From contig CAXTZG010000076.1 in assembly GCA_964248625.1 (NCBI GenBank), positions 1 through 19,420 of the forward strand: 19,420 nucleotides of DNA, read 5' to 3'. How positions within the stretch are numbered: the stretch's first letter is position 1; each line of letters begins with the position of its first letter. Source of the DNA: Lichenicola sp964248625 (GTDB lineage: Bacteria; Pseudomonadota; Alphaproteobacteria; Acetobacterales; Acetobacteraceae). Below are positions 1 through 6,505 of this stretch, piece after piece. The notes beneath the pieces were generated by a model. That model ran no database searches, had not been told where the DNA came from, and was given only the letters and a program-made list of their open reading frames with translations. The position numbers and the translations under genes are program-made.

Positions 1-943
1 CGGATCGTGCGGCCCAGGCGGCGCGCACGCTGCCGGCGTCCGTCGTGGCGGCGGCGAGCTGGACCGGACGCGCGGCCGGCAGGCTGTCCCAGGCGCGGGT
101 ATAGGCGGGGGCTGCGCCGCCGGCGCCGGCGGCCGGAGCTTCCGCAACCTGCACCGGCTGGTCGGCATCCTGGTTCAGGTCGGAGCGCCGGCTCCAGGCG
201 GTGCGGACCGAGCTGGTCTCGTCGCTGCTCTGCGCCGATGCATACTGGGCATCGGACCCGCCGGCGTGGCTCGCCACCATCAGGTCGGCCTGCGAGCGGT
301 TGTTCGGCCAGATGCCGGCGATCTGCGGGCCGATGATGGCGACATACTGCCGGGTCTCGCGCGGCAGCGAGCGGTTCTTGGTCAGGAAGTCGTCGAGTCG
401 GCCGGGACCGGTGTTGTAGGCGGCGAGAAAGCCGGGCGCGCCGTAGATGTCGTACATCTGGCGGATATAGGCGGTGCCGGCCATGATGTTGTCGTGCGGC
501 TCGAACGCGTCGTCGCCGAGCCTGTACTGGGCGCGCAGGTCGTCATAGGTGGGCGCCATGAGCTGCATCAGCCCCATCGCACCGACCGGCGAGGTGGTGA
601 GCTCGCCGTTCCTGAACTGCTGGCCGCCGGATTCGCGGCCGATCACCGCGCGGATCCAGGCATCGGGCACGTCGTAGCGCTTGGAGGCCTCCTGAATATA
701 CGGACCCCATGGATCGTCGGGGGGGCCTGGTGGCGCGTAGTAGCTGCGGGCATGCGCCTGATAGCGCGCGGTCTCCTGCGCCACCGGGATCTCCGGACGA
801 TTCGGCGTGCCGGCACAGGCGGCGAGCAGGCCCAGCATGGAGATCGAACACAAGACGGCCGGCAGGCGGCCCGACAGCCCGATACGCCGCGATGCGGCCG
901 CTGGAGACGGGCTGTCGGCGCGGCGGCTGGCGGGTCGCGTCAT
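1..943 (-). CDS. Lytic transglycosylase lipoprotein (SLT domain), 3' end outside window
   Basis: This gene reads leftward off position 1, so its C-terminus is missing; 314 codons are visible. The start is the ATG at 943-941. The N-terminus has arginines, then a hydrophobic stretch at about residues 27-42 ending in the lipobox LAAC with Cys43, so a lipoprotein is expected. Residues about 80-185 form an SLT (goose-lysozyme-like) fold: catalytic Glu104 sits in GRESGG, followed by GLMQLM at 124-129 and AYNTGPG at 175-181. Family members cleave the MurNAc-GlcNAc bond of peptidoglycan to form 1,6-anhydro ends, in the periplasm. The part after residue 210 is low-complexity, rich in Ala, Ser, Asp and Gln, and unassigned. 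The N-terminal 26 residues before the hydrophobic core are long for a signal peptide, and no ideal Shine-Dalgarno sits close to the ATG (GGAG lies 12 nt away). It is divergent from the ABC exporter. Family assignment is sure; the exact physiological role is not. Confidence 0.9.
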   Translation of the reverse strand, partial: MTRPASRRADSPSPAAASRRIGLSGRLPAVLCSISMLGLLAACAGTPNRPEIPVAQETARYQAHARSYYAPPGPPDDPWGPYIQEASKRYDVPDAWIRAVIGRESGGQQFRNGELTTSPVGAMGLMQLMAPTYDDLRAQYRLGDDAFEPHDNIMAGTAYIRQMYDIYGAPGFLAAYNTGPGRLDDFLTKNRSLPRETRQYVAIIGPQIAGIWPNNRSQADLMVASHAGGSDAQYASAQSSDETSSVRTAWSRRSDLNQDADQPVQVAEAPAAGAGGAAPAYTRAWDSLPAARPVQLAAATTDAGSVRAAWAARS

Positions 944-1230
944 CAGGTCTGACTTCTCCAGCGTGTCCGGCGCGCGGCCGGACGGTCGGGTGCTGCGGCG
1001 GCCGAACCGTCGCCGCTGCTCCGTCCGACATCGTGCCGCGAGGCGCGGCCGGCGACGAACGGAAGCCGGCCAGCGATGAGCAGAAGCCCCCGGTCAGCCA
1101 TTAGCCTGCATCCCGAATTGCCGCAACATCAACCGCATGCGACGCCAGCTTTCCGCAGCGCGGCGCGACGATCCGGACCCGCGCCGCCAATCGTGTTGCC
1201 GCGTCCTGCCGGATCGGCTACGCCCCGACA
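944..1230. other. Divergent intergenic region with a GC-rich hairpin
   Basis: These 287 bp separate the leftward transglycosylase from the rightward ABC permease and should hold both promoters. I see no convincing -35/-10 pair. A perfect 7-bp inverted repeat (GTCCGGC at 965-971, GCCGGAC at 977-983, 5-nt loop) lies about 22-40 nt upstream of the transglycosylase start, so it would fold in that mRNA's leader. An in-frame TAG at 1102-1104 limits how far the permease frame could extend upstream. Confidence 0.4.
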
Positions 1231-2175
1231 ATGAATGCCCCCCCGCCCGTGTCGGAGCGTCCGTCGGCCACGGACCAGGCCGCAGGCGACGCCGCCCGCG
1301 AGGCGCCGTCCTGGACGGCAGGTCCGGCGGTGCCCGCGATGGCCTATCCGCAGGACCTGCGGCTCGACGCCCGCACCGGCCGCGGCTCGCGCGAGCTCGC
1401 GGCCTGGGCCGATCTGCGGGACGGGCTGGCGCTGTGGCGGCTGGCGCTGGCGCTCGGCTGGCTCGACATCAAGCTGCGTTATCGCGGCTCCGCACTCGGG
1501 CCGCTCTGGCTGACGCTGTCGAGTGCCGTGATGGTCGGCTCGATGGGCTTCATCTACGGCATGCTGTTCGGCATCGTGCTGCGCGACTACCTGCCGTTCC
1601 TGGCGGTGTCGCTGATCCTCTGGCAGGCCGGAATCGGCGGCCTGACCGGCGATGCCTGCAACAGCTTCCTCGGCGCCGACCAGACCATCCGCTCGATGCG
1701 CATGCCCTTCACCGTGCAGGTGCTGCGCACGGTGGTCAGCAACGTCATCGTGCTCGGCCACAACGTGGTGGTGCCGCTGGTGGTGTTCGCGATCTTCGGC
1801 GCCTGGCCGGGGCTGCATGCGCTGCTGTCGCTGCCGGGCCTGGCGCTGTGGCTGCTGGACGGGGCGGCGGCCTGCTACCTGCTCGGCAGCATCTGCGCCC
1901 GGTTCCGCGACGTGCCGCCGATCGTGGGCTCGCTGATGCAGATCGCCTACTACATCACGCCGGTGATCTGGAAGCCGTCGCAGCTCGGCGCGCGCGGCTG
2001 GTGGCTGCCGCTCAACCCGTTCGACTCGCTTCTCGAGGTGGTGCGCGCGCCGCTGCTCAGCGTCACGCCGAGCGCGCTGATCTGGGGCTCGGCGCTCAGC
2101 TACAGCGCGGTGCTGTGGGTGGCGTCCTGGCTCGTGTTCGTGCGCGCGCGGCCGCGCATCGCGTTCTGGATCTGA
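1231..2175 (+). CDS. ABC-2 type permease for polysaccharide/polyol-phosphate export (Wzm/KpsM/TagG-like)
   Basis: This is a 314-residue integral membrane protein with about six hydrophobic segments, spread over residues 92-305. Family hallmarks are visible: the amphipathic entry helix with LDIKLRYRGSALGPLW around 78-93, FRDVPPIVGSLMQ around 225-237 followed by YITPVIWKPS, and LNPFDSLLEVVRAPLL around 261-275. Such permeases pair with a Wzt-like ATPase to move lipid-linked glycans across the inner membrane. The ATPase gene begins 4 bp after this stop, so the two form one transcript. The start is uncertain: ATG 1231 has no visible Shine-Dalgarno and adds 36 low-complexity residues, while ATG 1339 (Met37) would give a family-typical N-terminus. 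No glycosyltransferase or polysaccharide assembly genes flank it within the window, so the exported substrate cannot be named. Confidence 0.87.
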   Translation: MNAPPPVSERPSATDQAAGDAAREAPSWTAGPAVPAMAYPQDLRLDARTGRGSRELAAWADLRDGLALWRLALALGWLDIKLRYRGSALGPLWLTLSSAVMVGSMGFIYGMLFGIVLRDYLPFLAVSLILWQAGIGGLTGDACNSFLGADQTIRSMRMPFTVQVLRTVVSNVIVLGHNVVVPLVVFAIFGAWPGLHALLSLPGLALWLLDGAAACYLLGSICARFRDVPPIVGSLMQIAYYITPVIWKPSQLGARGWWLPLNPFDSLLEVVRAPLLSVTPSALIWGSALSYSAVLWVASWLVFVRARPRIAFWI

Positions 2176-2179
2176 CGCG

Positions 2180-3031
2180 ATGGACGGGCCGCCCGCCGAG
2201 CTGGACCCGATCGCCGCCGGCCTGTCGCCGGCACGCGGCAATGCCGTCATCGAGGTCGACGACCTGTCGCTGGATTTCCCGCTCTACCATGGCGGCGCGC
2301 GCTCGCTGAAGAAGACCGTGCTGTCGATGGCCTCCAACCGCGTGGGCACGCGCGCCACCGGCACCACCGGCGGCGCGGTCGCGGCCGACCGGACCCGGCG
2401 GGTGGTGGTGCAGGCGCTGCGCCATGTCAGCTTCCGGATCGTGTCCGGCGAGCGGCTCGGCATCGTCGGCCATAACGGTGCGGGCAAGTCGAGCCTGCTG
2501 CGGGTGCTGGGCGGCATCTACGAGCCGGTGGCGGGGCGGATCCATGTCCATGGCAGCATCAACACGCTGCTGGACACCAACTTCGGCATGAATCTCGATC
2601 TCACCGGCCGGGAGAACATCCGGCTGCGCGGCCGCTATGTCGGCATGTCGCGGGCCGCGGTCCGGGCGCTGGAGGCCGATGTCGAGGCGTTCGCCGCCCT
2701 CGGGCCGTTCCTGGAGCTGCCGGTGCGGGTGTATTCGTCCGGCATGGTGGTCAGGCTGGGCTTCGGCCTCGCCACCGCGATCGCGCCGCAGGTGCTGCTG
2801 ATGGACGAGTGGTTCATGGCGGGCGACTCGAAGTTTCGCGACAAGGCCCATGCCCGGCTGGAGACGGTGGTGCGCGGCGCGGAGATCCTGGTGTTGACCT
2901 CGCACAATCCCGACGTGCTGCGCACCTGGTGCACCCGGCTGCTGTGGCTGCAGGCCGGGCGGGTCGTCGCCGACGGGCCGGTCGACGACATCTTGGAGCG
3001 GTATGCGGCGGGAGCCGTGCCGGTGCTCTGA
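2180..3031 (+). CDS. ABC transporter ATPase, polysaccharide export type (Wzt/KpsT/TagH-like)
   Basis: This 283-residue cytoplasmic ATPase partners the preceding permease. Visible elements are Walker A GHNGAGKSS at 97-105, the family-type signature YSSGMVVRL at 185-193 (in place of LSGGQ), Walker B VLLMDE at 205-210 with catalytic Glu210, a D-loop-like AGDSKF, and the switch His242 in LTSHN. The YSSGM signature and the GDxxF motif after Walker B are characteristic of the polysaccharide/teichoic-acid subfamily. An unusual linker of about 35 residues (44-78), rich in Thr, Gly and Arg, lies between the first beta strand and the second part of the nucleotide-binding fold. The protein ends shortly after the ATPase fold, so it lacks the C-terminal carbohydrate-binding domain that some Wzt proteins use to recognise O-antigen ends. 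That suggests chain-end-independent export. A 6-bp hairpin (3019-3024 with 3031-3036) spans the stop codon but has no T-tract. Confidence 0.9.
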   Translation: MDGPPAELDPIAAGLSPARGNAVIEVDDLSLDFPLYHGGARSLKKTVLSMASNRVGTRATGTTGGAVAADRTRRVVVQALRHVSFRIVSGERLGIVGHNGAGKSSLLRVLGGIYEPVAGRIHVHGSINTLLDTNFGMNLDLTGRENIRLRGRYVGMSRAAVRALEADVEAFAALGPFLELPVRVYSSGMVVRLGFGLATAIAPQVLLMDEWFMAGDSKFRDKAHARLETVVRGAEILVLTSHNPDVLRTWCTRLLWLQAGRVVADGPVDDILERYAAGAVPVL

Positions 3032-3058
3032 CCGGCGGCAGCCGCACACCGGCGGGCG

Positions 3059-4066
3059 TCAGAAGCCTTCGAGCACGATCTTGCCGCGCGCCGTGCCGCT
3101 CTCGATCAGTCTGTGGGCACGCGCGAGGTTCGCCGCATCGATGGTCCCGTAACGCTCGGCCAGGGTGGTGCGCAGCACGCCGGCATCGACCAGCCGCGAG
3201 ACCTCGTTCAGGAGCGCGCCCTGGGCCGTCATGTCGGTGTCGAACATCGAGCGGGTGAACATGAACTCCCAGTGCACCGAGACGCTCTTGCGCTTGAAGG
3301 CCACGATGTCGAGCGTCGCGGGATCGTCGATCAGCGCGAAGCGGCCCTGCGGCGCGATCAGCTCGGCGATTTCCGCCAGATGCCGGTCGGTGCCGGTGGT
3401 CGAGAACACGAAGGCGGGCGCGCCCAGCCCGAGCGCCGCGACCTCGGCCGCCAGCGGCCTGGAATGGTCGACGACGTGATGCGCGCCCAGCGCGCGCGCC
3501 CAGTCGGCGGTCTCCGGGCGCGAGGCGGTCGCCACCACCGTCAGCCCGGTCAGCCAGCGGGCGAGCTGCACCGCGATCGAGCCGACGCCGCCGGCACCGC
3601 CGATGATCAGCAGCACGGGAGCGGCGCCCAGCACCGGGCGCGCCACGTCGAGGCGGTCGAACAGCGCCTCCCAGGCGGTGATGGCGGTGAGCGGCAGGGC
3701 TGCCGCCTCGGCGAAGTCGAGCGAGGCGGGCTTGCGGCCGACGATCCGCTCATCGACCAGATGGAACTCGGAGTTGGCGCCCGGGCGGTCGAGCGCGCCG
3801 GCATAGAACACCGCATCGCCGGGACGGGCCGCGGCATCCGGCCCGGCCGCCACGACGACTCCCGCCGCATCCCAGCCGAGCACCTTCCAGCCGCCCTCCT
3901 CCGGAGCGACGCGGCTGCGGACCTTGGCGTCGACCGGATTGACCGACACCGCCCGCACCGCGACCAGCAGGTCGCGCCCGCCCGGCTCCGGCCGGTCCAG
4001 CTCGATGTCGACCAGCGCCGCGTCGGCGGTGACGGGGCCTGGGGTCCGGTAGCCGATGGCGCGCAT
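3059..4066 (-). CDS. NAD(P)H-dependent oxidoreductase, zinc-binding alcohol dehydrogenase family (quinone-oxidoreductase-like MDR)
   Basis: This is a 335-residue medium-chain dehydrogenase/reductase. The N-terminal GroES-like domain covers about residues 1-125. The Rossmann domain follows, with the dinucleotide-binding stretch GGAGGVGSIAVQLA at 156-169. Where classical zinc ADHs have their catalytic Cys and His ligands, this protein reads SVNPVDAKV, so catalytic zinc is probably absent despite the family name. This resembles the QOR-like branch, often annotated as zinc-binding alcohol dehydrogenase family protein. The likely activity is NAD(P)H-dependent reduction of a quinone or an alpha,beta-unsaturated carbonyl; the substrate is unknown. 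The ATG at 4066 has GGAG 7 nt upstream. The gene converges on the ABC ATPase with a 27-bp gap and lies 101 bp downstream of the debranching-enzyme gene on the same strand, separated from it by a hairpin, so it may have its own promoter. Confidence 0.88.
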   Translation of the reverse strand: MRAIGYRTPGPVTADAALVDIELDRPEPGGRDLLVAVRAVSVNPVDAKVRSRVAPEEGGWKVLGWDAAGVVVAAGPDAAARPGDAVFYAGALDRPGANSEFHLVDERIVGRKPASLDFAEAAALPLTAITAWEALFDRLDVARPVLGAAPVLLIIGGAGGVGSIAVQLARWLTGLTVVATASRPETADWARALGAHHVVDHSRPLAAEVAALGLGAPAFVFSTTGTDRHLAEIAELIAPQGRFALIDDPATLDIVAFKRKSVSVHWEFMFTRSMFDTDMTAQGALLNEVSRLVDAGVLRTTLAERYGTIDAANLARAHRLIESGTARGKIVLEGF

Positions 4067-4137
4067 GGGATGTCTCCGACGTCAGGGCGTATGGCCCGCG
4101 ACGGAGGTGCACCCTCCATGCGCGGGGGACAAGAACG

Positions 4138-4154
4138 CGCGGCCGCCGGCCGCG
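4138..4154 (-). terminator. GC-rich hairpin downstream of the debranching-enzyme gene
   Basis: A perfect 7-bp stem (4138-4144 with 4148-4154, loop GCC) begins 13 nt after the stop codon of the debranching enzyme in its reading direction. It is followed by a short T-enriched stretch (GTTCTTGT) rather than a clean T-run. It may be a weak intrinsic terminator or an mRNA-stabilising hairpin. Confidence 0.4.
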
Positions 4155-4167
4155 GCTGGTCGGCGGT

Positions 4168-6390
4168 TCAGCTGGTCAGCTGCACCTTGATCGGGCCGAT
4201 CCGCTCGATGACGTTGAGCGCCACCTCGGTGCCGACCCGCTGCAGATGCACGGTGACCTGCCCGCCGCCGACGGCCAGGTTGTAGAGCGTCACCTCGTCG
4301 AGGAAGGGCGGCAGCCGCGGCCGCTCGAAATGCACCGTCACCGTGAACGGATCGAAGCGCAGGCCGAGCGTCGCCTGCAGCAGGGACGGCAGGGTCGCCG
4401 CCGCCCAGGCCTGCGGGGAGCAGGCGACCGGATAGCGCACCGGGCCCTCCCCGCGCTGGCGCGCGAAGCCGCAGAACAGCTCCGGCAGGCGGCGGAGGTC
4501 GGCATAGAGCGAGGCATCGAACAGCCCGCCGAAGATCCGCGCCGCCTCGTCCTTGAAGCCGTAGCGGGCGCAGCCGAGCGCGATCAGCGCGTTGTCGTGC
4601 GGCCAGACCGAGCCGTTATGGTAGGCCATCGGATTGTAGCGCGCCTCGCCCATCGGGATCGTGCGCACGCCCCAGCCGGAAAAGAAGTTCCGGCTCATCA
4701 GGCCGCCAATGACCCGGGCGGCGCGGTCCTCGGGCACGATGCCGGAGATCAGCAGGTGGCCGGCATTGGAGGAGCGCACCCGGCAGGGGCGCTTGGCTCC
4801 GTCCAGCGCGATGGCGTAGGTGCCGAGCTCCTCGATCCAGAAGGCGGCGTTGAAGGCCGAGCGCAGCCGGTCGGCTTCCACCGTCATGCGATCGGCGAAC
4901 GCCGTGTGGCCGATGCGCCGGGCGATCGAGGCGGCGGCGCGCCGCGCGGCATAGACGTAGCCCTGCACCTCGCACAGCGCGATCGGGCCTTCGGCGAGCG
5001 TGCCGTCGTCATGGAAGATCGAGTCGAAGCTGTCCTTCCAGCCCTGGTTGACCAGCCCGTCCTGGTTGCGCCGGCCATATTCGACGAAGCCGTCACTGTC
5101 GCGGTCGCCATAATGCGTGATCCACTCGATCGCGCGCTCGATGTTCGGCCAGAGGCCGGCGAGCGCCGCGACGTCGCCGGTGCGCTCCAGGTAGTCGCCG
5201 GCCAGCATGACGAACAGCGGCGTGGAGTCGACGCTGCCGTAATAATGGCGGAACGGCACCTCGCCGAGCTCGGCCATCTCGCCGTGACGGACCTCGTGCA
5301 GGATCTTGCCGGGCTCGGCGTCGGCGACCGGATCCTCGGTGGCGGCCTGATGGCGGGCGAGGTAGCGCAGCACGCCAAGGGCGATGGTGGGGTCGAGCCA
5401 CAGCGTCTGCATCGCGGTGATCAGCGCGTCGCGGCCGAAGGCGGTGCTGTACCAGGGCACGCCGGCATAGGGGTACGGCCCGTCCGGCTTGTCGGTGAGC
5501 AGCATGTAGATGTCGCAGATGCAGCGACGGATCGCCTCGTTGAAGATCTCGTTCGAACTGGCGATCGCGGCCGCGCGGGCGGATGCCACGCGCAGCGCCC
5601 GCCTCGCCTCGACCATCGAGGACAGGAACGCCTCCGCGACGCCGCGTGCGGGCGCCTCGGTGGGGTCGCAGGCGATCTCGATATGGATGAGCTGGCGCTG
5701 GCCGGGCTGCAGCGTGAGAGCAAAGCGCGCGCTGCCGGCGGTCAGCCGCTCGGGCTGCGGCGCGAAGCGCAGCCGCGTGGTGCGCAGCCGGTTGTCGAGC
5801 CCGTCATAGGCGAGCAACACGGTGTCGGTGCCGACATCGGGCGGCCGCAGCGCGCCATGGCGCAGGCGCTTGGTGCCGCGCGCCTCGAACAGGTCGGCGA
5901 AGTCGCCGCGGAACGCCACCTCGATGACGACGCTATGCGCGACCACGTCGTAGTTGCGTACCTGCAGCCGCTCGAACGAGATCTGGTCGCGCAGGAACAG
6001 CGTGCGCCGCAGATGCAGCAGGTCGTGGCCGAGCGTGCGGCCGTCATGCTGCAGGTCGGGGTTGGTCAGGTCGCAGGACAGGGTCGCGTTGTTCTCGCGC
6101 AAGGTGGCGCTGAGCAGGATCGGCGACTGGCCGCAGATCGACAGCGACAGCGACGACAGGTGCCGTGTGTCGAGATAGTACAGCCCGTCGGCGATGCCGG
6201 GACCGGACAGGATGTTGCCGTTCTGGTCGTAGACCCCGAACAGGTCGCCGTATTTCAGCGTGTGCAGCCTGCGTTCCGACATCATGGCATTGGCGCCGAC
6301 CGGGTAGCTGTCCTGCGGCGCCGGCGGGTCGGTGTCGGCAGCCGGAACGGGGGCCGGGCTGCTGATCGGACGGTCGGGCTGGGTATCCAA
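4168..6390 (-). CDS. Amylo-alpha-1,6-glucosidase / glycogen-debranching-type glycoside hydrolase
   Basis: This encodes a 740-residue enzyme if it starts at TTG 6390. Residues about 39-240 match the beta-sandwich N-terminal domain of bacterial debranching-type proteins (starting with RRLHTLKYGDLFGVYDQNG). The rest is an (alpha/alpha)6 barrel with family motifs FGRDALI at 318-324, YYGSVDSTPLF at 383-393, NQGWKDSFDS at 448-457, and later YHNGSVWPHDNALIA. Relatives are annotated as amylo-alpha-1,6-glucosidases acting on alpha-1,6 branches of glycogen or similar glucans, but few are biochemically tested, so the true substrate is inferred. No signal peptide is apparent, so it should act in the cytoplasm. 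TTG 6390 has GAGGA 7 nt upstream. ATG 6285 would remove the conserved DSYPV segment, and ATG 6507 would overlap ligD. It is divergent from ligD and has no glg gene beside it. Confidence 0.85.
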   Translation of the reverse strand: MDTQPDRPISSPAPVPAADTDPPAPQDSYPVGANAMMSERRLHTLKYGDLFGVYDQNGNILSGPGIADGLYYLDTRHLSSLSLSICGQSPILLSATLRENNATLSCDLTNPDLQHDGRTLGHDLLHLRRTLFLRDQISFERLQVRNYDVVAHSVVIEVAFRGDFADLFEARGTKRLRHGALRPPDVGTDTVLLAYDGLDNRLRTTRLRFAPQPERLTAGSARFALTLQPGQRQLIHIEIACDPTEAPARGVAEAFLSSMVEARRALRVASARAAAIASSNEIFNEAIRRCICDIYMLLTDKPDGPYPYAGVPWYSTAFGRDALITAMQTLWLDPTIALGVLRYLARHQAATEDPVADAEPGKILHEVRHGEMAELGEVPFRHYYGSVDSTPLFVMLAGDYLERTGDVAALAGLWPNIERAIEWITHYGDRDSDGFVEYGRRNQDGLVNQGWKDSFDSIFHDDGTLAEGPIALCEVQGYVYAARRAAASIARRIGHTAFADRMTVEADRLRSAFNAAFWIEELGTYAIALDGAKRPCRVRSSNAGHLLISGIVPEDRAARVIGGLMSRNFFSGWGVRTIPMGEARYNPMAYHNGSVWPHDNALIALGCARYGFKDEAARIFGGLFDASLYADLRRLPELFCGFARQRGEGPVRYPVACSPQAWAAATLPSLLQATLGLRFDPFTVTVHFERPRLPPFLDEVTLYNLAVGGGQVTVHLQRVGTEVALNVIERIGPIKVQLTS

Positions 6391-6402
6391 GCGATGATCC
6401 TC
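6391..6402 (-). promoter_or_regulatory. Ribosome binding site deciding a TTG start
   Basis: On the minus strand GAGGA (6398-6402) precedes the TTG at 6390-6388 by 7 nt. Neither in-frame ATG alternative (6507, 6285) is as well placed, so this site supports a TTG start for the debranching enzyme. Confidence 0.6.
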
Positions 6403-6451
6403 GCGCGGGCCGTGCCGGACATCCGGAGCGGCAGGACGCAGTGTGGGCAGA

Positions 6452-6467
6452 TTGCAGGAGGGTGCAA
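6452..6467. repeat. Inverted repeat TTGCA-N6-TGCAA in a divergent promoter region
   Basis: A perfect 5-bp dyad (6452-6456 and 6463-6467, 6-bp spacer) lies between the divergent debranching-enzyme and ligD genes. On the minus strand GGTTGC also occurs twice nearby, 2 bp apart. The dyad could be an operator, but it is short enough to arise by chance. Confidence 0.35.
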
Positions 6468-6473
6468 CCTCGC

Positions 6474-6498
6474 AACCGCAGGAAGAGGCGAACGTTCC
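6474..6498 (-). promoter_or_regulatory. Near-match to an EcfG general-stress promoter reading toward the debranching enzyme
   Basis: On the minus strand GGAAC (6498-6494) is followed after 16 nt by GGTT (6477-6474). The known alphaproteobacterial EcfG consensus is GGAAC, 16-17 nt, CGTT, so one base differs. Transcription would start near 6467, giving a leader of about 75 nt before TTG 6390. It overlaps the leader region of ligD. This is an inference from one imperfect motif. Confidence 0.25.
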
Positions 6499-6505
6499 AC
6501 CGCGC

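Noticed and set aside
543..1031. A 162-codon minus-strand open frame near the left edge
   Set aside because: It is out of frame with the lipoprotein transglycosylase on the same strand, which has a signal peptide and catalytic motifs; this one has neither.
1129..2250. A 373-codon minus-strand open frame antisense to the ABC permease
   Set aside because: The product is a His/Arg/Gln/Glu-rich low-complexity chain. The permease on the plus strand has clear membrane helices and family motifs.
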